A stretch of DNA of 64,000 bases from Mucilaginibacter ginkgonis (GCF_009754905.2 NZ_CP066775.1:868001-932000); one strand, 5' to 3'. Shown: positions 24,607 to 34,689, numbered from the stretch's first letter. Notes: a model not told the origin generated them from the sequence alone. Translations and numbers: made by a program.

Positions 24607-27423
24607 ATGTTCGGGCGTTCGCTTCTTTTCATACCACTGCTGCTTTCAATTGGCTTCGTAAGCCGCGCGCAGTTTGGTGGTAACCCGCCATCTGTAAAAT
24701 GGAATCAGGTAAACATACCTGCCGCGAGGATTATATTTCCAAAGGGGATGGATTCTGTTGGATTGAACGTCGCGTATATCATCAGCAGGATGAACGGCGC
24801 CGTGCGCCCTACTATTAGCACAAAGCAACGACAGATAAGCATATTGCTGCAAAACCAAACTTTAGCATCCAATGGCTATGTGCAACTGGCGCCATTTAAG
24901 AGTGAGTTTTACTTAACGCCAACGCAAAATTCGTTTGCATTGGGCAGTTTGCCGTTTTACCAACAGCTGGCCATTCATGAGTTTAGGCATGTACAGCAGA
25001 ATAATGCGTTTGATGTTGGTCTTTCGCGGGTATTGCATATTCTTTTTGGCGAAAGCGGCCAGGAACTGGGTAACACGGCAGCCATTCCCGATTGGTTTTA
25101 TGAAGGCGACGCAGTCTACAACGAAACGCTGGTAAGCAACCAGGGCCGGGGACGGTTGCCCTGGTTCTTCAACGGTTTCCGCGGCATTTGGGAAGCGGGT
25201 AAGGACTATAGCTGGATGAAGCTGCGTAATGGGTCGTTCGTAGATTATGTGCCGGACTGGTACCCCCTTGGATATATGTTAACTGCCTACGGCCGGGAAA
25301 AATATGGCAGCAGCTTTTGGCGAGACGTAACGCACGATGCTGCTGCATACAAAACACTTTTCTATCCTTTTCAGGGCGCCCTCAAAAAGCATGCTGGTAT
25401 TAGCTTTAAGCAGTTCAGGAGTGAGGCGTTGGATCATTTTAAAAAAGAAATAGTGGGTGATAATAAAACAGGTGGTCCCGGGTTCAAATCTAACCAACAC
25501 TTTATAGCAGACGTAGAATACCCCGCGATTGTTGACGATAGCACGATATTGTATATGAAGTCGACCTACAGAAACAGGCCGGCGTTCGTGATCAATAGAA
25601 ACGGCCTGGAAAAGCGAATTGCCGTGCGTGATATTTCGCTCGACAAATATTTTGATTACGCTAAAGGCAAGATCATTTACTCATCTTACCAGCCTGATGT
25701 TCGCTGGAGCAACCAAGAGTATAATGACTTGAAAGTGGTAAACATATCAACCGGCGAAGAACGTAAAATTACGCACCATACAAGATACTTTTCACCCGCG
25801 TTTAGCAACGATGGCAGCCGCGTTGTGGCAGTAGCTGTCGCGGCAAACGGTAGATATCAGTTACATATTCTCGACGCAATTAATGGAAAGGTGGTGCAGC
25901 AGGTAAATAATCCTGAAAACGTTTTCTTTACCTATCCTAAGTTTTACGGGCAAGATAAAATCGTATCTGCGATACGCTACACCAATGGCAAAATGTCCAT
26001 TGCTTTGGTTGACATTGCCACGGGTAAAATATCAGAATTAACAAAGCCTGATATCGCCCCGGTTGGGTTTACACATATTTACAAAGACACGGTATATTTC
26101 ACGGCTACTGCGGGTAAGAACGACCGTTTAGATGCCTTATCCATTCCGGATAAAAAGTTGTTTCTTTTGCAGAACGATACCTTGCTGAATGCTATCGGCA
26201 ATTATCAGCCAACGATAAGTGACAATAAGTTAGCATGGGTAAGTTTCACTGCCTATGGTTATCAACTGCATACTACCAAACATAGCCAACTGAAAATGTT
26301 GCCAGTCGCGAACGGCTTTACGGGTTCTCTGCAAGACTATGGCATAACAAATCTAAAAAGCGATTCCTCTGCAGATCTGCTGGCTAAAGTTCAGCCGCAA
26401 CCTTTGCCTATAACAAAGTACAGCAAGCTGCACAACTTCTTTAATTTTCATAGCCTGATACCTGATTTCTCCGACCCCAATTATACTTTATCTCTTGAAG
26501 GAGAAAACGTGCTCAACACTTTCCGCTCATCAATTTACGGCACCTACAATCGCAACGAAGGTTATAAAGAGGTTGGCTATAATGCTACTTATGGAGGTTT
26601 ATTTCCTTACATCACCGGTGGCGCAGATGCGGTGTATGATCGCCGCAGCTTTTTCCGCGGCGAGAATATTTACTATAACGAGTACCAGGTTCATGGCGGG
26701 CTGGCAGTGCCCTTAAATCTTGGCAGCGCCGGGCATAGCACAAACCTTACCATAGGCAGTAACATTGTATATGATAAGACGAGCTTTCAGGAGGCATTCA
26801 GGTCGCGGTTTAGGGATGCCTCTTATACTTATCTGAGCAATTACCTTAGTTTTAGCAACAGTATTCAGCAAGCTGTTCAGAACATCTACCCGCATTTTGC
26901 ACAGAACATTAGCCTAAGCTTTAAAAAAGGCATAATAGACGCCACGTCCTTCCAGTTCCTGGCAACTGGTAACTTTTATTTCCCGGGTTTTTGGGCAAAC
27001 CATAATTTAGTGATAGGGGCGGCTCATCAGTTGAACAGCCAAAACTCGGTGATTAATTATGCCAACAATTTTCCTTTTTCCAGAGGCTATACCGTTTACA
27101 ATTTACACCAAATGGATAAGATAGCAGCCAACTATCATTTCCCGATCGTTTATCCCGACGCAGGGTTTGGCAACCTCATCTACCTGCTTCGCCTGCGCGG
27201 AAATATATTTTATGATTATACCCGCGCACAAGATTATTACACTAACGGTACGGTTTATAATGGTGATTTCCGTTCGACCGGAGCAGAATTGTTTTTCGAT
27301 ACCAAGTTGTTTAATGAGTTGCCGTTCACCATCGGCTTAAGGTATGTAAGATTGCTGGACCAAGATTTAGGCAGTCGCGGCAATAACCGTTTCGAAGTGG
27401 TGGTGCCGGTTTCGATCTTCTAA
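24607..27423 (+). CDS. Large surface protein: gluzincin-like peptidase domain, TolB-like propeller, C-terminal beta-barrel
   Basis: A 938-residue protein with a signal peptide (SLLFIPLLLSIGFVSRA). Residues 124-128 are HEFRH (HExxH) with a downstream Glu in PDWFYEGDAVY (E166), an arrangement like the peptidase MA family (gluzincin) with its PxWLxEG motif. Residues about 290-560 contain repeated propeller-like units (TRYFSPAFSNDGSRVVAVA, VFFTYPKFYGQDKIVSA) similar to WD40-like PD40 repeats. The last 300 residues alternate polar and aromatic residues like an outer-membrane barrel. It is probably an outer-membrane-anchored protease or peptidoglycan-related protein. Its stop overlaps the end of cutC by 4 bp, tail to tail. 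Confidence 0.78.
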   Translation: MFGRSLLFIPLLLSIGFVSRAQFGGNPPSVKWNQVNIPAARIIFPKGMDSVGLNVAYIISRMNGAVRPTISTKQRQISILLQNQTLASNGYVQLAPFKSEFYLTPTQNSFALGSLPFYQQLAIHEFRHVQQNNAFDVGLSRVLHILFGESGQELGNTAAIPDWFYEGDAVYNETLVSNQGRGRLPWFFNGFRGIWEAGKDYSWMKLRNGSFVDYVPDWYPLGYMLTAYGREKYGSSFWRDVTHDAAAYKTLFYPFQGALKKHAGISFKQFRSEALDHFKKEIVGDNKTGGPGFKSNQHFIADVEYPAIVDDSTILYMKSTYRNRPAFVINRNGLEKRIAVRDISLDKYFDYAKGKIIYSSYQPDVRWSNQEYNDLKVVNISTGEERKITHHTRYFSPAFSNDGSRVVAVAVAANGRYQLHILDAINGKVVQQVNNPENVFFTYPKFYGQDKIVSAIRYTNGKMSIALVDIATGKISELTKPDIAPVGFTHIYKDTVYFTATAGKNDRLDALSIPDKKLFLLQNDTLLNAIGNYQPTISDNKLAWVSFTAYGYQLHTTKHSQLKMLPVANGFTGSLQDYGITNLKSDSSADLLAKVQPQPLPITKYSKLHNFFNFHSLIPDFSDPNYTLSLEGENVLNTFRSSIYGTYNRNEGYKEVGYNATYGGLFPYITGGADAVYDRRSFFRGENIYYNEYQVHGGLAVPLNLGSAGHSTNLTIGSNIVYDKTSFQEAFRSRFRDASYTYLSNYLSFSNSIQQAVQNIYPHFAQNISLSFKKGIIDATSFQFLATGNFYFPGFWANHNLVIGAAHQLNSQNSVINYANNFPFSRGYTVYNLHQMDKIAANYHFPIVYPDAGFGNLIYLLRLRGNIFYDYTRAQDYYTNGTVYNGDFRSTGAELFFDTKLFNELPFTIGLRYVRLLDQDLGSRGNNRFEVVVPVSIF

Positions 27424-28172
27424 ACTCGGGCGGCTTTAAGTACTTCAGCTACTGCAGACGCATCTGTTTGGTCATACCCATAAAGGTCATTTTTATGGTT
27501 ACCCATAGTAATGTGGTTGTTGTGATATGCCATAGCAGAACTTACTTGCTTCCGCGCCGAAGTATGAACTTCGGTTACACCGGTAATACGTATCAGGTCG
27601 GCAACGTTATGCGCATTAACCCCGCTGCCTGCCATAATGCCAATGCGGCCTGCCGACTGTTTCACCAGATGGTTAATGGTCGACATCCCTTCAATAGCCG
27701 TTATCTGCCCGCCCGATGTAAGCACGCGCTCAAAGCCAAGATCTATAATATCTTCCAGGGCTTGTGAGTAGTTGCTGCAAACATCAAATGCGCGATGAAA
27801 AGTCGCACCTAGCCCTGCATCACGGGCCATATCTACCAATCGTCCCGATCGTTTTTTATCAATGCTGCCGTCCCGGTTTAAAATGCCGGTCACTATGCCA
27901 TCGCAGCCCAGATTAACGCAATTCTGAACATCGGCAATCATGATGTCAAATTCATCATCACTGTAAAGAAAGTCGCCCGAGCGCGGACGGATCAGTACAT
28001 ACAATTTGATGTCAAGGAGTTTGCGGGCAATGGCTATTTGCCCGTAAGACGGTGTAGTGCCCGCCTGTACAAGGTTCTCGCAAAGTTCTACACGTTGGGC
28101 ACCACCTTGCTGAGCCGCAAGGGCAGACATAGCAGAGCTGGCGCATATTTCTAGCGTGATATTTTTAGGCAT
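27420..28172 (-). CDS. cutC: Copper homeostasis protein CutC
   Basis: A 250-residue TIM-barrel protein. It shows the CutC blocks LEICASSAMSALAAQQGGAQRVELCENL, split here as EICASS and GAQRVELCENL, then RPRSGDFLYSDDEFDIM, LGCDGIVTGIL, TFHRAFDVC and RVLTSGG. The start is taken at 28172 (MPKNITLEI), as the longer reading to 28286 is unlike the family. The name comes from copper tolerance in E. coli; the biochemical role is unsettled. It overlaps the convergent surface-protein gene by 4 bp. Confidence 0.92.
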   Translation of the reverse strand: MPKNITLEICASSAMSALAAQQGGAQRVELCENLVQAGTTPSYGQIAIARKLLDIKLYVLIRPRSGDFLYSDDEFDIMIADVQNCVNLGCDGIVTGILNRDGSIDKKRSGRLVDMARDAGLGATFHRAFDVCSNYSQALEDIIDLGFERVLTSGGQITAIEGMSTINHLVKQSAGRIGIMAGSGVNAHNVADLIRITGVTEVHTSARKQVSSAMAYHNNHITMGNHKNDLYGYDQTDASAVAEVLKAARV

Positions 28173-28335
28173 AACACCGTATACGTACCTGATGATTAAA
28201 AGTTGTCCTCTAGACAGATAGTAATCGCCAAACGTGAAGAACCTTGTTTGTAATTCTTTAAAGTAAATGCTTAGCCAAATCAGCAAGACAGCTGTTTTCT
28301 GCTATTGACGATCGTCCACGGTCTATCGTCAATAT

Positions 28336-29076
28336 TTACATCCCGCCGTCAACACCGAGCACCTGCCCGGTAATGTATGATGCCATGTCTGATGCAAGGA
28401 AAACGCATACATCAGCAACTTCTGTAGTTTCGCCGCCGCGTTTCAATGGTATGCCTGCTGTCCAGCCCTCAACCACTTTCGGGTCAAGCACATCGGTCAT
28501 TTCGGTGCGGATAAAGCCCGGCGCAACCACGTTGGTCCGGATGTTTCGCGAACCCAATTCCTTAGCCACAGATTTTGAAAAACCAATAATACCTGCTTTT
28601 GAGGCTGCATAATTGGCCTGGCCTGCATTACCGTTAACGCCAACCACAGAACTGATGTTGATGAACACGCCTTCGCGGGCTTTCATCATTATTTTTGAAG
28701 CGGCTTTGGTAACGTTAAAGATCGACTTTAAGTTGGTAGTCAAAACATCATCCCAAGCCTCTTCGGTCATGCGCATCAGCAGGTTGTCTTTCGTGATGCC
28801 CGCGTTATTTACCACAATATTTAAGGCGCCAAAATCGGCAACAATATCATTGATCAATTTTTCTGCTTCATCAAATTTAGAAGCGTCAGAACGGTAACCT
28901 TTAACTTTGGTGCCATAAGCTTGCAACTCTTGCTCTAACGCCTGACCTTTTTCTACAGACGATAGGTAAGTAAACGCTACGTTAGCGCCGTGCTCTGCAA
29001 ACTTTTGCGCTATCATGCGGCCTATGCCTTTTGAAGCGCCGGTAACCAATGCGGTTTTTCCTTCTAACAATTTCAT
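28336..29076 (-). CDS. fabG: 3-oxoacyl-[acyl-carrier-protein] reductase
   Basis: A short-chain dehydrogenase of fatty acid synthesis that reduces 3-oxoacyl-ACP with NADPH. The 246-residue product has the cofactor loop TGASKGIGRMIA, NNAGITKDNLL, the catalytic Ser in NISSVVGVNGNAGQ and the YxxxK pair in NYAASKAGIIGFSKS. The end VLGVDGGM is typical of FabG. It is divergent from namZ across 109 bases. Confidence 0.95.
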   Translation of the reverse strand: MKLLEGKTALVTGASKGIGRMIAQKFAEHGANVAFTYLSSVEKGQALEQELQAYGTKVKGYRSDASKFDEAEKLINDIVADFGALNIVVNNAGITKDNLLMRMTEEAWDDVLTTNLKSIFNVTKAASKIMMKAREGVFINISSVVGVNGNAGQANYAASKAGIIGFSKSVAKELGSRNIRTNVVAPGFIRTEMTDVLDPKVVEGWTAGIPLKRGGETTEVADVCVFLASDMASYITGQVLGVDGGM

Positions 29077-29185
29077 ATTTGTAAAGTATATTTCGGGCGG
29101 TGAAGATAAGCAATTAGTTTTTAAGTGAAAATTTGCCTGTTTGCCTATCGCTTAACCATAACAGCCAACCTATAATAATCTAAGC

Positions 29186-30379
29186 ATGAAAAAAGCATTA
29201 GTGTTACTACTGAACTTGTTTCTAATCACCGGAGCAGTCCAAGCCGAAAAAAAAGACGCGATCATTACCGGTGCCGACCAAACGTCGTTGTATCTGCCAT
29301 ATCTAAAGGGCAAACGAATCGGCATGCTGGTCAACCAAACTTCTATAATAGGCAAACGCTCGAGCGTTGACAGCCTGCAATCTGTAGGGGTGAGCATTGT
29401 CGCGATTTTTGGTCCCGAGCATGGCTTTAGGGGCAATGCCAGTAACGGCGCTGCGGTGAGCGACGAAACAGACGATAAGACAGGCATCCCGGTTATTTCT
29501 TTGTACGGCAAAAAAAACAAGCCCACCAAAGAAGACATGGACAAAATTGACCTGATGATCTTTGATCTGCAGGACGTAGGCTGCCGCTTTTATACCAACA
29601 TAAATGTTTTAGCACGGGTGATGGAAGCCTGCGCCGAGAACGGAAAGGAACTATTGATCCTGGACAGGCCAAACCCTAACGCTTATATCGACGGACCGGT
29701 TCTGGATATGAAATTCAAATCGGGTATCGGCATGTTTCCAATTCCCATCACCCATGGCTTAACCATAGGCGAATTTGCCCAAATGATTAACGGACAAGGC
29801 TGGCTGGCTAACAAAGAGCAGTGCAAGCTAAAGATCATCAAGGTAAAGAATTACAGCCACGCCATGTATTATGAGCTGCCTGTACACCCGTCGCCGAATT
29901 TAAATACTCAGCAATCTATACTGCTTTACCCGTCGCTTTGCCCCTTCGAAGGGACGATCATTAGCCAGGGTAGGGGCACTTACATGCCGTTCACTGTATT
30001 AGGTGCGCCACTGCTAAAAGGCAAGTATGACTTCAGCTTTAAGCCTGTTAGCATCCAGGGCATGTCAGAAGCGCCTTTACATCAGGATCAGGATTGTTAC
30101 GGACTTGACCTGCGCAATTACGACGCAAAGAAACTATGGGCTTCGGGTAAGATAGATATTAAATGGATGATAGACCTGTACAGCGCGTACCCCGATAAAG
30201 CTAAATTTTTTGACGCCACCCAAAGTAAGGCAATGGGCAGGATAGAAGCGCGCATGGGTACAGACCAGTTTCAAAAGCAAGTAGAAGCCGGTATGAGCGA
30301 AGCCGAAATTAGAAAAAGCTGGGAACCGGGATTAAGTGAGTACAAAAAAATGCGTTTGCAATATTTGCTTTACCCATAA
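29186..30379 (+). CDS. namZ: Exo-beta-N-acetylmuramidase NamZ (DUF1343 family), exported
   Basis: A 397-residue protein of the DUF1343 family, which includes NamZ of Bacillus subtilis, an exo-lytic N-acetylmuramidase acting on peptidoglycan fragments. Signal peptide: KKALVLLLNLFLITGAVQA. Family blocks: GMLVNQTS, IFGPEHGFRG, the SLYG motif, DLQDVGCRFYTNI, LDRPNPN, and GRGTYMPFTVLGAP. It probably acts in the periplasm in cell-wall turnover and MurNAc recovery. The amidase gene follows 60 bases downstream on the same strand and may be co-transcribed. Confidence 0.92.
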   Translation: MKKALVLLLNLFLITGAVQAEKKDAIITGADQTSLYLPYLKGKRIGMLVNQTSIIGKRSSVDSLQSVGVSIVAIFGPEHGFRGNASNGAAVSDETDDKTGIPVISLYGKKNKPTKEDMDKIDLMIFDLQDVGCRFYTNINVLARVMEACAENGKELLILDRPNPNAYIDGPVLDMKFKSGIGMFPIPITHGLTIGEFAQMINGQGWLANKEQCKLKIIKVKNYSHAMYYELPVHPSPNLNTQQSILLYPSLCPFEGTIISQGRGTYMPFTVLGAPLLKGKYDFSFKPVSIQGMSEAPLHQDQDCYGLDLRNYDAKKLWASGKIDIKWMIDLYSAYPDKAKFFDATQSKAMGRIEARMGTDQFQKQVEAGMSEAEIRKSWEPGLSEYKKMRLQYLLYP

Positions 30380-30439
30380 GATAGTTACAAAATAAATTGA
30401 CGGCAATTTTTAAATTGAGGCACTTTCAATCCTTACCGT

Positions 30440-32053
30440 ATGCAACGCAGAAACTTCCTTAAAACCGGCTCGATAGCGTCTTTAAGCCTCGGCACATTAT
30501 TATCAGCCACTGATGCCAGGGCCGGCAGTGTGATGGCTGAAGAACCTGTCTTAAAAGACAACTTCGAACTTAACGAAGTTACTATTCCGCAATTGCAGCA
30601 AATGATGCAGTCCGGCAAATACACATCAAAAAAGATCTGCGAAATGTATCTGAAGCGGATTGATGCCATGGACAAAAAAGGCCCGGTCATAAACGCGGTG
30701 ATCGAGTTAAATAAAAAAGCCTTAACGATAGCGGCGGAAAGAGATAAGGAACGCGCGGCAGGAAAGTTGAGGGGGCCAATGCACGGTATACCTGTTTTGA
30801 TAAAGGATAACATCACCACAGGCGACGGTATGGTAACTTCTGCCGGAGCTTTGGCTTTGGGGGATAATTATGCCAGTTACGACGCGCACATTGTAAAACT
30901 GCTTCGCGAAGCGGGGGCGGTTATCTTAGGTAAAACCAATCTTAGCGAGTGGGCAAACTTCAGGTCAGACCATTCTACCAGCGGCTGGAGCAGCCGTGGC
31001 GGACAAACCAAAAACCCGAATGTATTAGACCGTCAACCAAGCGGGTCAAGCTCAGGATCGGGCGCGGCAGCTTCTGCCAATTTTTGCGCTATTGCGATCG
31101 GCACAGAAACAAACGGCTCTATCGTATCTCCTGCGTCAAATAACGGCTTGGTGGGCATTAAACCCACCGTAGGCTTGTGGAGCCGCACAGGTATTATTCC
31201 GATTTCAAAAACGCAGGACACAGCCGGGCCAATGGCCCGTAACGTTACAGACGCTGCCATTTTGCTTGGCGCCTTAACCGGCGAAGACGCGGCAGATGAG
31301 GCCACGCTTAAAGTAAAAGGTAAAGCTTTGAAAGATTACACGAAGTTTCTCAATGCTGACGCGCTTCAAGGCAAAAGGCTGGGCGTTGAGAAGGCAGCCT
31401 TGCAGGGTAACGCGGCAATGGTGGCATTTTTAAATGAAGCCCTTGACTTGTTGAAAAGCAAAGGTGCTGCCATTGTTGAGGTTGAACTGGTTAAGCAGAT
31501 AAGGCAGATAGGTAACGCCGAAACCACAGTGTTGCAATATGAGTTTAAGGAAGGCGTGAATAGATACCTGGCAACGGCCAATTCTAAAATGAAAACGCTT
31601 GCGGATGTGATCGCTTTTAACAAAGCTAATGCGGCTGCAACTATGCCATACTTTAAGCAAGAGACGCTTGAGGCATCTGAAGCCCGCGGCGGATTAGACA
31701 GCAAAGAATATTTGGAAGCTTTAGCCAAAGTGACAACTATGGTGCAGGGCTTCATAGATACCATGTTAAAGGAAAATAAACTGGACGCGATAATCGGCCC
31801 AACCAGCGGTTTCGCCGGGTGTATAGATCTGGTAAATAACGATTATGGCACCGGCTTTTCGTTCTCAGGTCCCGCCGCTATGGCGGGATACCCGCACATA
31901 ACCGTACCCATGGGTTACCGTTTAGGTTTGCCGATGGGCCTGTCTTTCTTTGGCACAGCTTACAGTGAACCTTCTTTGATTGGGTTAGCATATGCCTATG
32001 AGCAGGCCAGCAAAAAGCGGCAATCGCCCGAATTCAAAAGTGTAGTGGGATAA
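30440..32053 (+). CDS. Amidase-signature family hydrolase with Tat-type signal
   Basis: A 537-residue amidase. The N-terminus QRRNFLKTGSIASLSLGTLL carries the twin-arginine export motif RRNFLK. The Ser-cisSer-Lys triad is present: K122 in PVLIKDNI, the cis-Ser in PSGSSSGSGAA (about S205), and the nucleophile S227 in TETNGSIVSPAS. The usual Arg after GGSI is Val here. Family members cleave many amides, including aryl and peptide amides; the substrate is unknown. Its place after namZ may hint at a cell-wall substrate (inference). Confidence 0.92.
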   Translation: MQRRNFLKTGSIASLSLGTLLSATDARAGSVMAEEPVLKDNFELNEVTIPQLQQMMQSGKYTSKKICEMYLKRIDAMDKKGPVINAVIELNKKALTIAAERDKERAAGKLRGPMHGIPVLIKDNITTGDGMVTSAGALALGDNYASYDAHIVKLLREAGAVILGKTNLSEWANFRSDHSTSGWSSRGGQTKNPNVLDRQPSGSSSGSGAAASANFCAIAIGTETNGSIVSPASNNGLVGIKPTVGLWSRTGIIPISKTQDTAGPMARNVTDAAILLGALTGEDAADEATLKVKGKALKDYTKFLNADALQGKRLGVEKAALQGNAAMVAFLNEALDLLKSKGAAIVEVELVKQIRQIGNAETTVLQYEFKEGVNRYLATANSKMKTLADVIAFNKANAAATMPYFKQETLEASEARGGLDSKEYLEALAKVTTMVQGFIDTMLKENKLDAIIGPTSGFAGCIDLVNNDYGTGFSFSGPAAMAGYPHITVPMGYRLGLPMGLSFFGTAYSEPSLIGLAYAYEQASKKRQSPEFKSVVG

Positions 32054-32054
32054 C

Positions 32055-32294
32055 CTACATTGGCGGGTTTGGCGATGGCGGGTTAGGATTTGGGTTCGGG
32101 ATAGTTATCGGGTTCGCATCCGGGTAGACGCTTAGGCTATTGCTTGTCCGGGTAGAATCGGGCGCATTTACCGTACCTGCCGGGCGGTTGTCTTTTTCTG
32201 CAATTTGCCTGCTGTTATTTCTGCGCATGCCGCATGAGGTTACAACCGCTATCAGCGAGATCATTAGCGCTGTATTGTGTATAAACTTTTTCAT
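32055..32294 (-). CDS. Small putative lipoprotein with Pro/Asn-rich end
   Basis: A 79-residue protein. The start is taken at 32294 because MKKFIHNTALMISLIAVV then forms a signal sequence, with the lipobox VVTSC before GMRRNN. The mature part is short and disordered, ending in repeated Pro-Asn pairs (PNPNPNPPSP). It is convergent with the amidase gene, one base from its stop. No function is known. Confidence 0.6.
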   Translation of the reverse strand: MKKFIHNTALMISLIAVVTSCGMRRNNSRQIAEKDNRPAGTVNAPDSTRTSNSLSVYPDANPITIPNPNPNPPSPNPPM

Positions 32295-32380
32295 CGGGTT
32301 AAATCTGCTTTTACAACGCACAAAAGGTTTAATAGTTTAGGTGCCTGCAAAAGCAGCATCAGGTCTTAAAAAAAAATCCG

Positions 32381-32388
32381 TATTTTTG
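32381..32388 (+). promoter_or_regulatory. -7 box for trigger factor gene
   Basis: TATTTTTG matches TAnnTTTG, 62 bases before the tig ATG. This is one of the few genes here with a conventional-length leader. Confidence 0.5.
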
Positions 32389-32450
32389 CACCTCTAAAAA
32401 TCGGCGTAAATGATATGCCGGTATTTATGTTAAAATTTAAAAGACAGTAA

Positions 32451-33806
32451 ATGAACATCTCACAGGAAAAAACAGGCAAGCTTAATGCGGTTATATCCAT
32501 TAATTTAAACCCTGAAGATTACCAGCCACGCGTTGATAAAGCAATAAAAGAGCAAGCAAAAAAAGCTAAGATCCCAGGCTTCCGCCCGGGTATGGTTCCG
32601 CCTGCGCACGTTAAACGCATGTATGGCAAAAACATCCTTGTAGATGAGATCAACAACTTGTTATCAGACACGCTGAACAATTACATTAACGACGAAAAGT
32701 TAGAAGTACTTGGCCAGCCATTGCCTAAACTGGAAGAGGATACCCAATACAACTGGGATTTCAATGACAACTTTAATTTTACTTATGAAGTTGGCCTGGC
32801 CCCTGAGATCGACGTTGATTTCAATTCTAAAGATAAGATCGATTATTACAAGATCAGCGTTGATGACGAAACGTTAGCGTCGCGTATCAAAAACCTGCGC
32901 CGCAGCTATGGTAAAATGACAAACCCTGACGTATCGGCAGACGGCGACGTACTTTATGGCGAAATGCAGCAACTTTCTCCGGATGGTGCTGTTTTTGAAG
33001 ACGGTATAAAGCAAACTGTTTCTATCCGTTTAGAAAATATCCAGGATAAAGATATTAAGGCTTCGCTTATCGGACTTAAAAAGGACGATGTAGTTGAGTT
33101 TGACATTCAGAAGGCTTATAACAATGACGCAGCTAAAATTGCGGGGTTGTTTAAGATCGATGAAGAAGAAGCAGCGCAACTGAAATCGAATTTCCGCTTA
33201 ACTGTTAAAAATGTTAACCGTTTAGACGAAAGTGACCTTGATCAGGCGTTCTTTGAAAAAATATTTGGTGAAGGAACTGACGTTACCACAGAAGAGCAAT
33301 TCAGGGCTAAGATTAAAGAGGAACTTGAAGCGATGATGGTTCAGGATGCTGACCGTAAATTGCAGAATGATCTTTACAATTACAGCCTTGAGAAGATCAA
33401 ATTTGAACTGCCCGACGAGTTTTTGAAACGTTGGTTGAAAGCGACAAATGAGAAATTAACTGACGAAGAATTAGCCGGTGGTTATGACGACTTTGCGAAG
33501 AATCTTAAATGGACGCTGATCACAAACAAATTGATCGCTGCCAACGACATTAAGGTTGAATATAAAGACGTTTTTGAACAAGCTAAACGTCAGTTGGATG
33601 CACAGTTCAGGATGTATAGCCCGCAGCCGATAAGCGAAGAGCAATTGGCACAGTACGCTGTACAGTTTATGCAGAATAAAGAAAACGCTAACCGCATTTT
33701 CGAAGAAACTAAGGCCCTTAAGGTTTTGGATTATTTGAAAAGTGTAGTTACGCTTAACGATAAGCAAATAGACTTTAAACAATTCTCTGAATTGGAGCAA
33801 GCTTAA
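32451..33806 (+). CDS. tig: Trigger factor (ribosome-associated chaperone)
   Basis: A 451-residue chaperone that meets nascent chains at the ribosome exit. The N-terminal ribosome-binding domain has the signature GFRPGMVP in AKIPGFRPGMVPPAHVKRMYG. A degenerate FKBP-like prolyl isomerase domain follows (about residues 155-250), then the helical C-terminal domain with the FELPDEFLKRWL block. tig, clpP and clpX lie in order on the same strand, as in many bacteria, though a strong hairpin separates tig from clpP. Confidence 0.96.
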   Translation: MNISQEKTGKLNAVISINLNPEDYQPRVDKAIKEQAKKAKIPGFRPGMVPPAHVKRMYGKNILVDEINNLLSDTLNNYINDEKLEVLGQPLPKLEEDTQYNWDFNDNFNFTYEVGLAPEIDVDFNSKDKIDYYKISVDDETLASRIKNLRRSYGKMTNPDVSADGDVLYGEMQQLSPDGAVFEDGIKQTVSIRLENIQDKDIKASLIGLKKDDVVEFDIQKAYNNDAAKIAGLFKIDEEEAAQLKSNFRLTVKNVNRLDESDLDQAFFEKIFGEGTDVTTEEQFRAKIKEELEAMMVQDADRKLQNDLYNYSLEKIKFELPDEFLKRWLKATNEKLTDEELAGGYDDFAKNLKWTLITNKLIAANDIKVEYKDVFEQAKRQLDAQFRMYSPQPISEEQLAQYAVQFMQNKENANRIFEETKALKVLDYLKSVVTLNDKQIDFKQFSELEQA

Positions 33807-33831
33807 GCTTTAATTAAAATATCTTCACCGG

Positions 33832-33857
33832 AAAGCAACAAGTATACTTGTTGCTTT
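33832..33857. terminator. 26-bp perfect palindrome, terminator after tig
   Basis: AAAGCAACAAGTA followed directly by its reverse complement TACTTGTTGCTTT and then TTCTTTT. A strong intrinsic terminator 25 bases after the tig stop codon. Confidence 0.85.
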
Positions 33858-33959
33858 TCTTTTATCATTGATTTTTACAAATTGCAAAAAGGAAGGTGAT
33901 ATTATTCCACTGTTTTGCATATCTCAATAACATTTTAAAAGATTTCAATAACCATTAAC

Positions 33960-34682
33960 ATGAATAACATTAATAAACAAGAATTCAGGAACTACGCTGT
34001 TAAGCACCACCGCATTAACGGCATGTACGTAGATAAATTTATATCGAGCGTAGAACATAAAATGATGCCTACCGGTATCCATCAGCCGGTTGACATGACG
34101 CCTTACATCATAGAGGAGCGCCAGTTAAATATTTCGCAATTAGATGTGTTCTCACGTTTAATGATGGACCGTATCATCTTTTTAGGTGATGCTATTTATG
34201 AGAATATCGCGAACATCATCCAGGCGCAATTGCTGTTCTTACAGTCGGCCGATGCAAAACGCGATATCCAAATCTATATTAACTCACCGGGCGGTTCTGT
34301 TTATGCAGGTTTAGGTATTTATGATACCATGCAATTTGTATCTAATGATGTCGCTACTATCTGTACAGGTATGGCTGCATCTATGGCTGCAGTATTGCTA
34401 TGCGCAGGTGCAGATGGCAAGCGTGCTGCGTTACCGCACTCTCGTGTAATGATTCACCAGCCGTTGGGTGGCGCCCAAGGCCAGGCTTCAGACATTGAGA
34501 TCACTGCCCGTGAGATACAAAAATTGAAAAAAGAATTGTACGAGATCATCTCTAAACACAGCGGTACTTCTTATGAGAAAGTTTGGGAAGCATCTGACCG
34601 TGACCATTGGATGATCGCTGATGAGGCGAAGGACTTTGGTATGGTCGACGAGGTTTTGCGCAACAACGCCGACAAAAAATAA
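33960..34682 (+). CDS. clpP: ATP-dependent Clp protease proteolytic subunit
   Basis: A 240-residue serine protease subunit that forms tetradecamers with ClpX or ClpA. The catalytic Ser is in CTGMAASMAAVLL and the His in PHSRVMIHQPLGG; INSPGGSVYAGLGIYDTM is the substrate-binding loop. The N-terminal stretch of about 45 residues (MNNINKQEFRNYAV) is longer than in E. coli (207 residues total). Whether this is a propeptide or a late internal start (MMPTGIHQP) cannot be told. Confidence 0.96.
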   Translation: MNNINKQEFRNYAVKHHRINGMYVDKFISSVEHKMMPTGIHQPVDMTPYIIEERQLNISQLDVFSRLMMDRIIFLGDAIYENIANIIQAQLLFLQSADAKRDIQIYINSPGGSVYAGLGIYDTMQFVSNDVATICTGMAASMAAVLLCAGADGKRAALPHSRVMIHQPLGGAQGQASDIEITAREIQKLKKELYEIISKHSGTSYEKVWEASDRDHWMIADEAKDFGMVDEVLRNNADKK

Positions 34683-34689
34683 ATTTAAA

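Noticed and set aside
25480..25500. GGTTCAAATC-like T-loop of a tRNA
   Set aside because: It lies within the coding sequence of the 938-residue protein and has no matching acceptor, D or anticodon stems.
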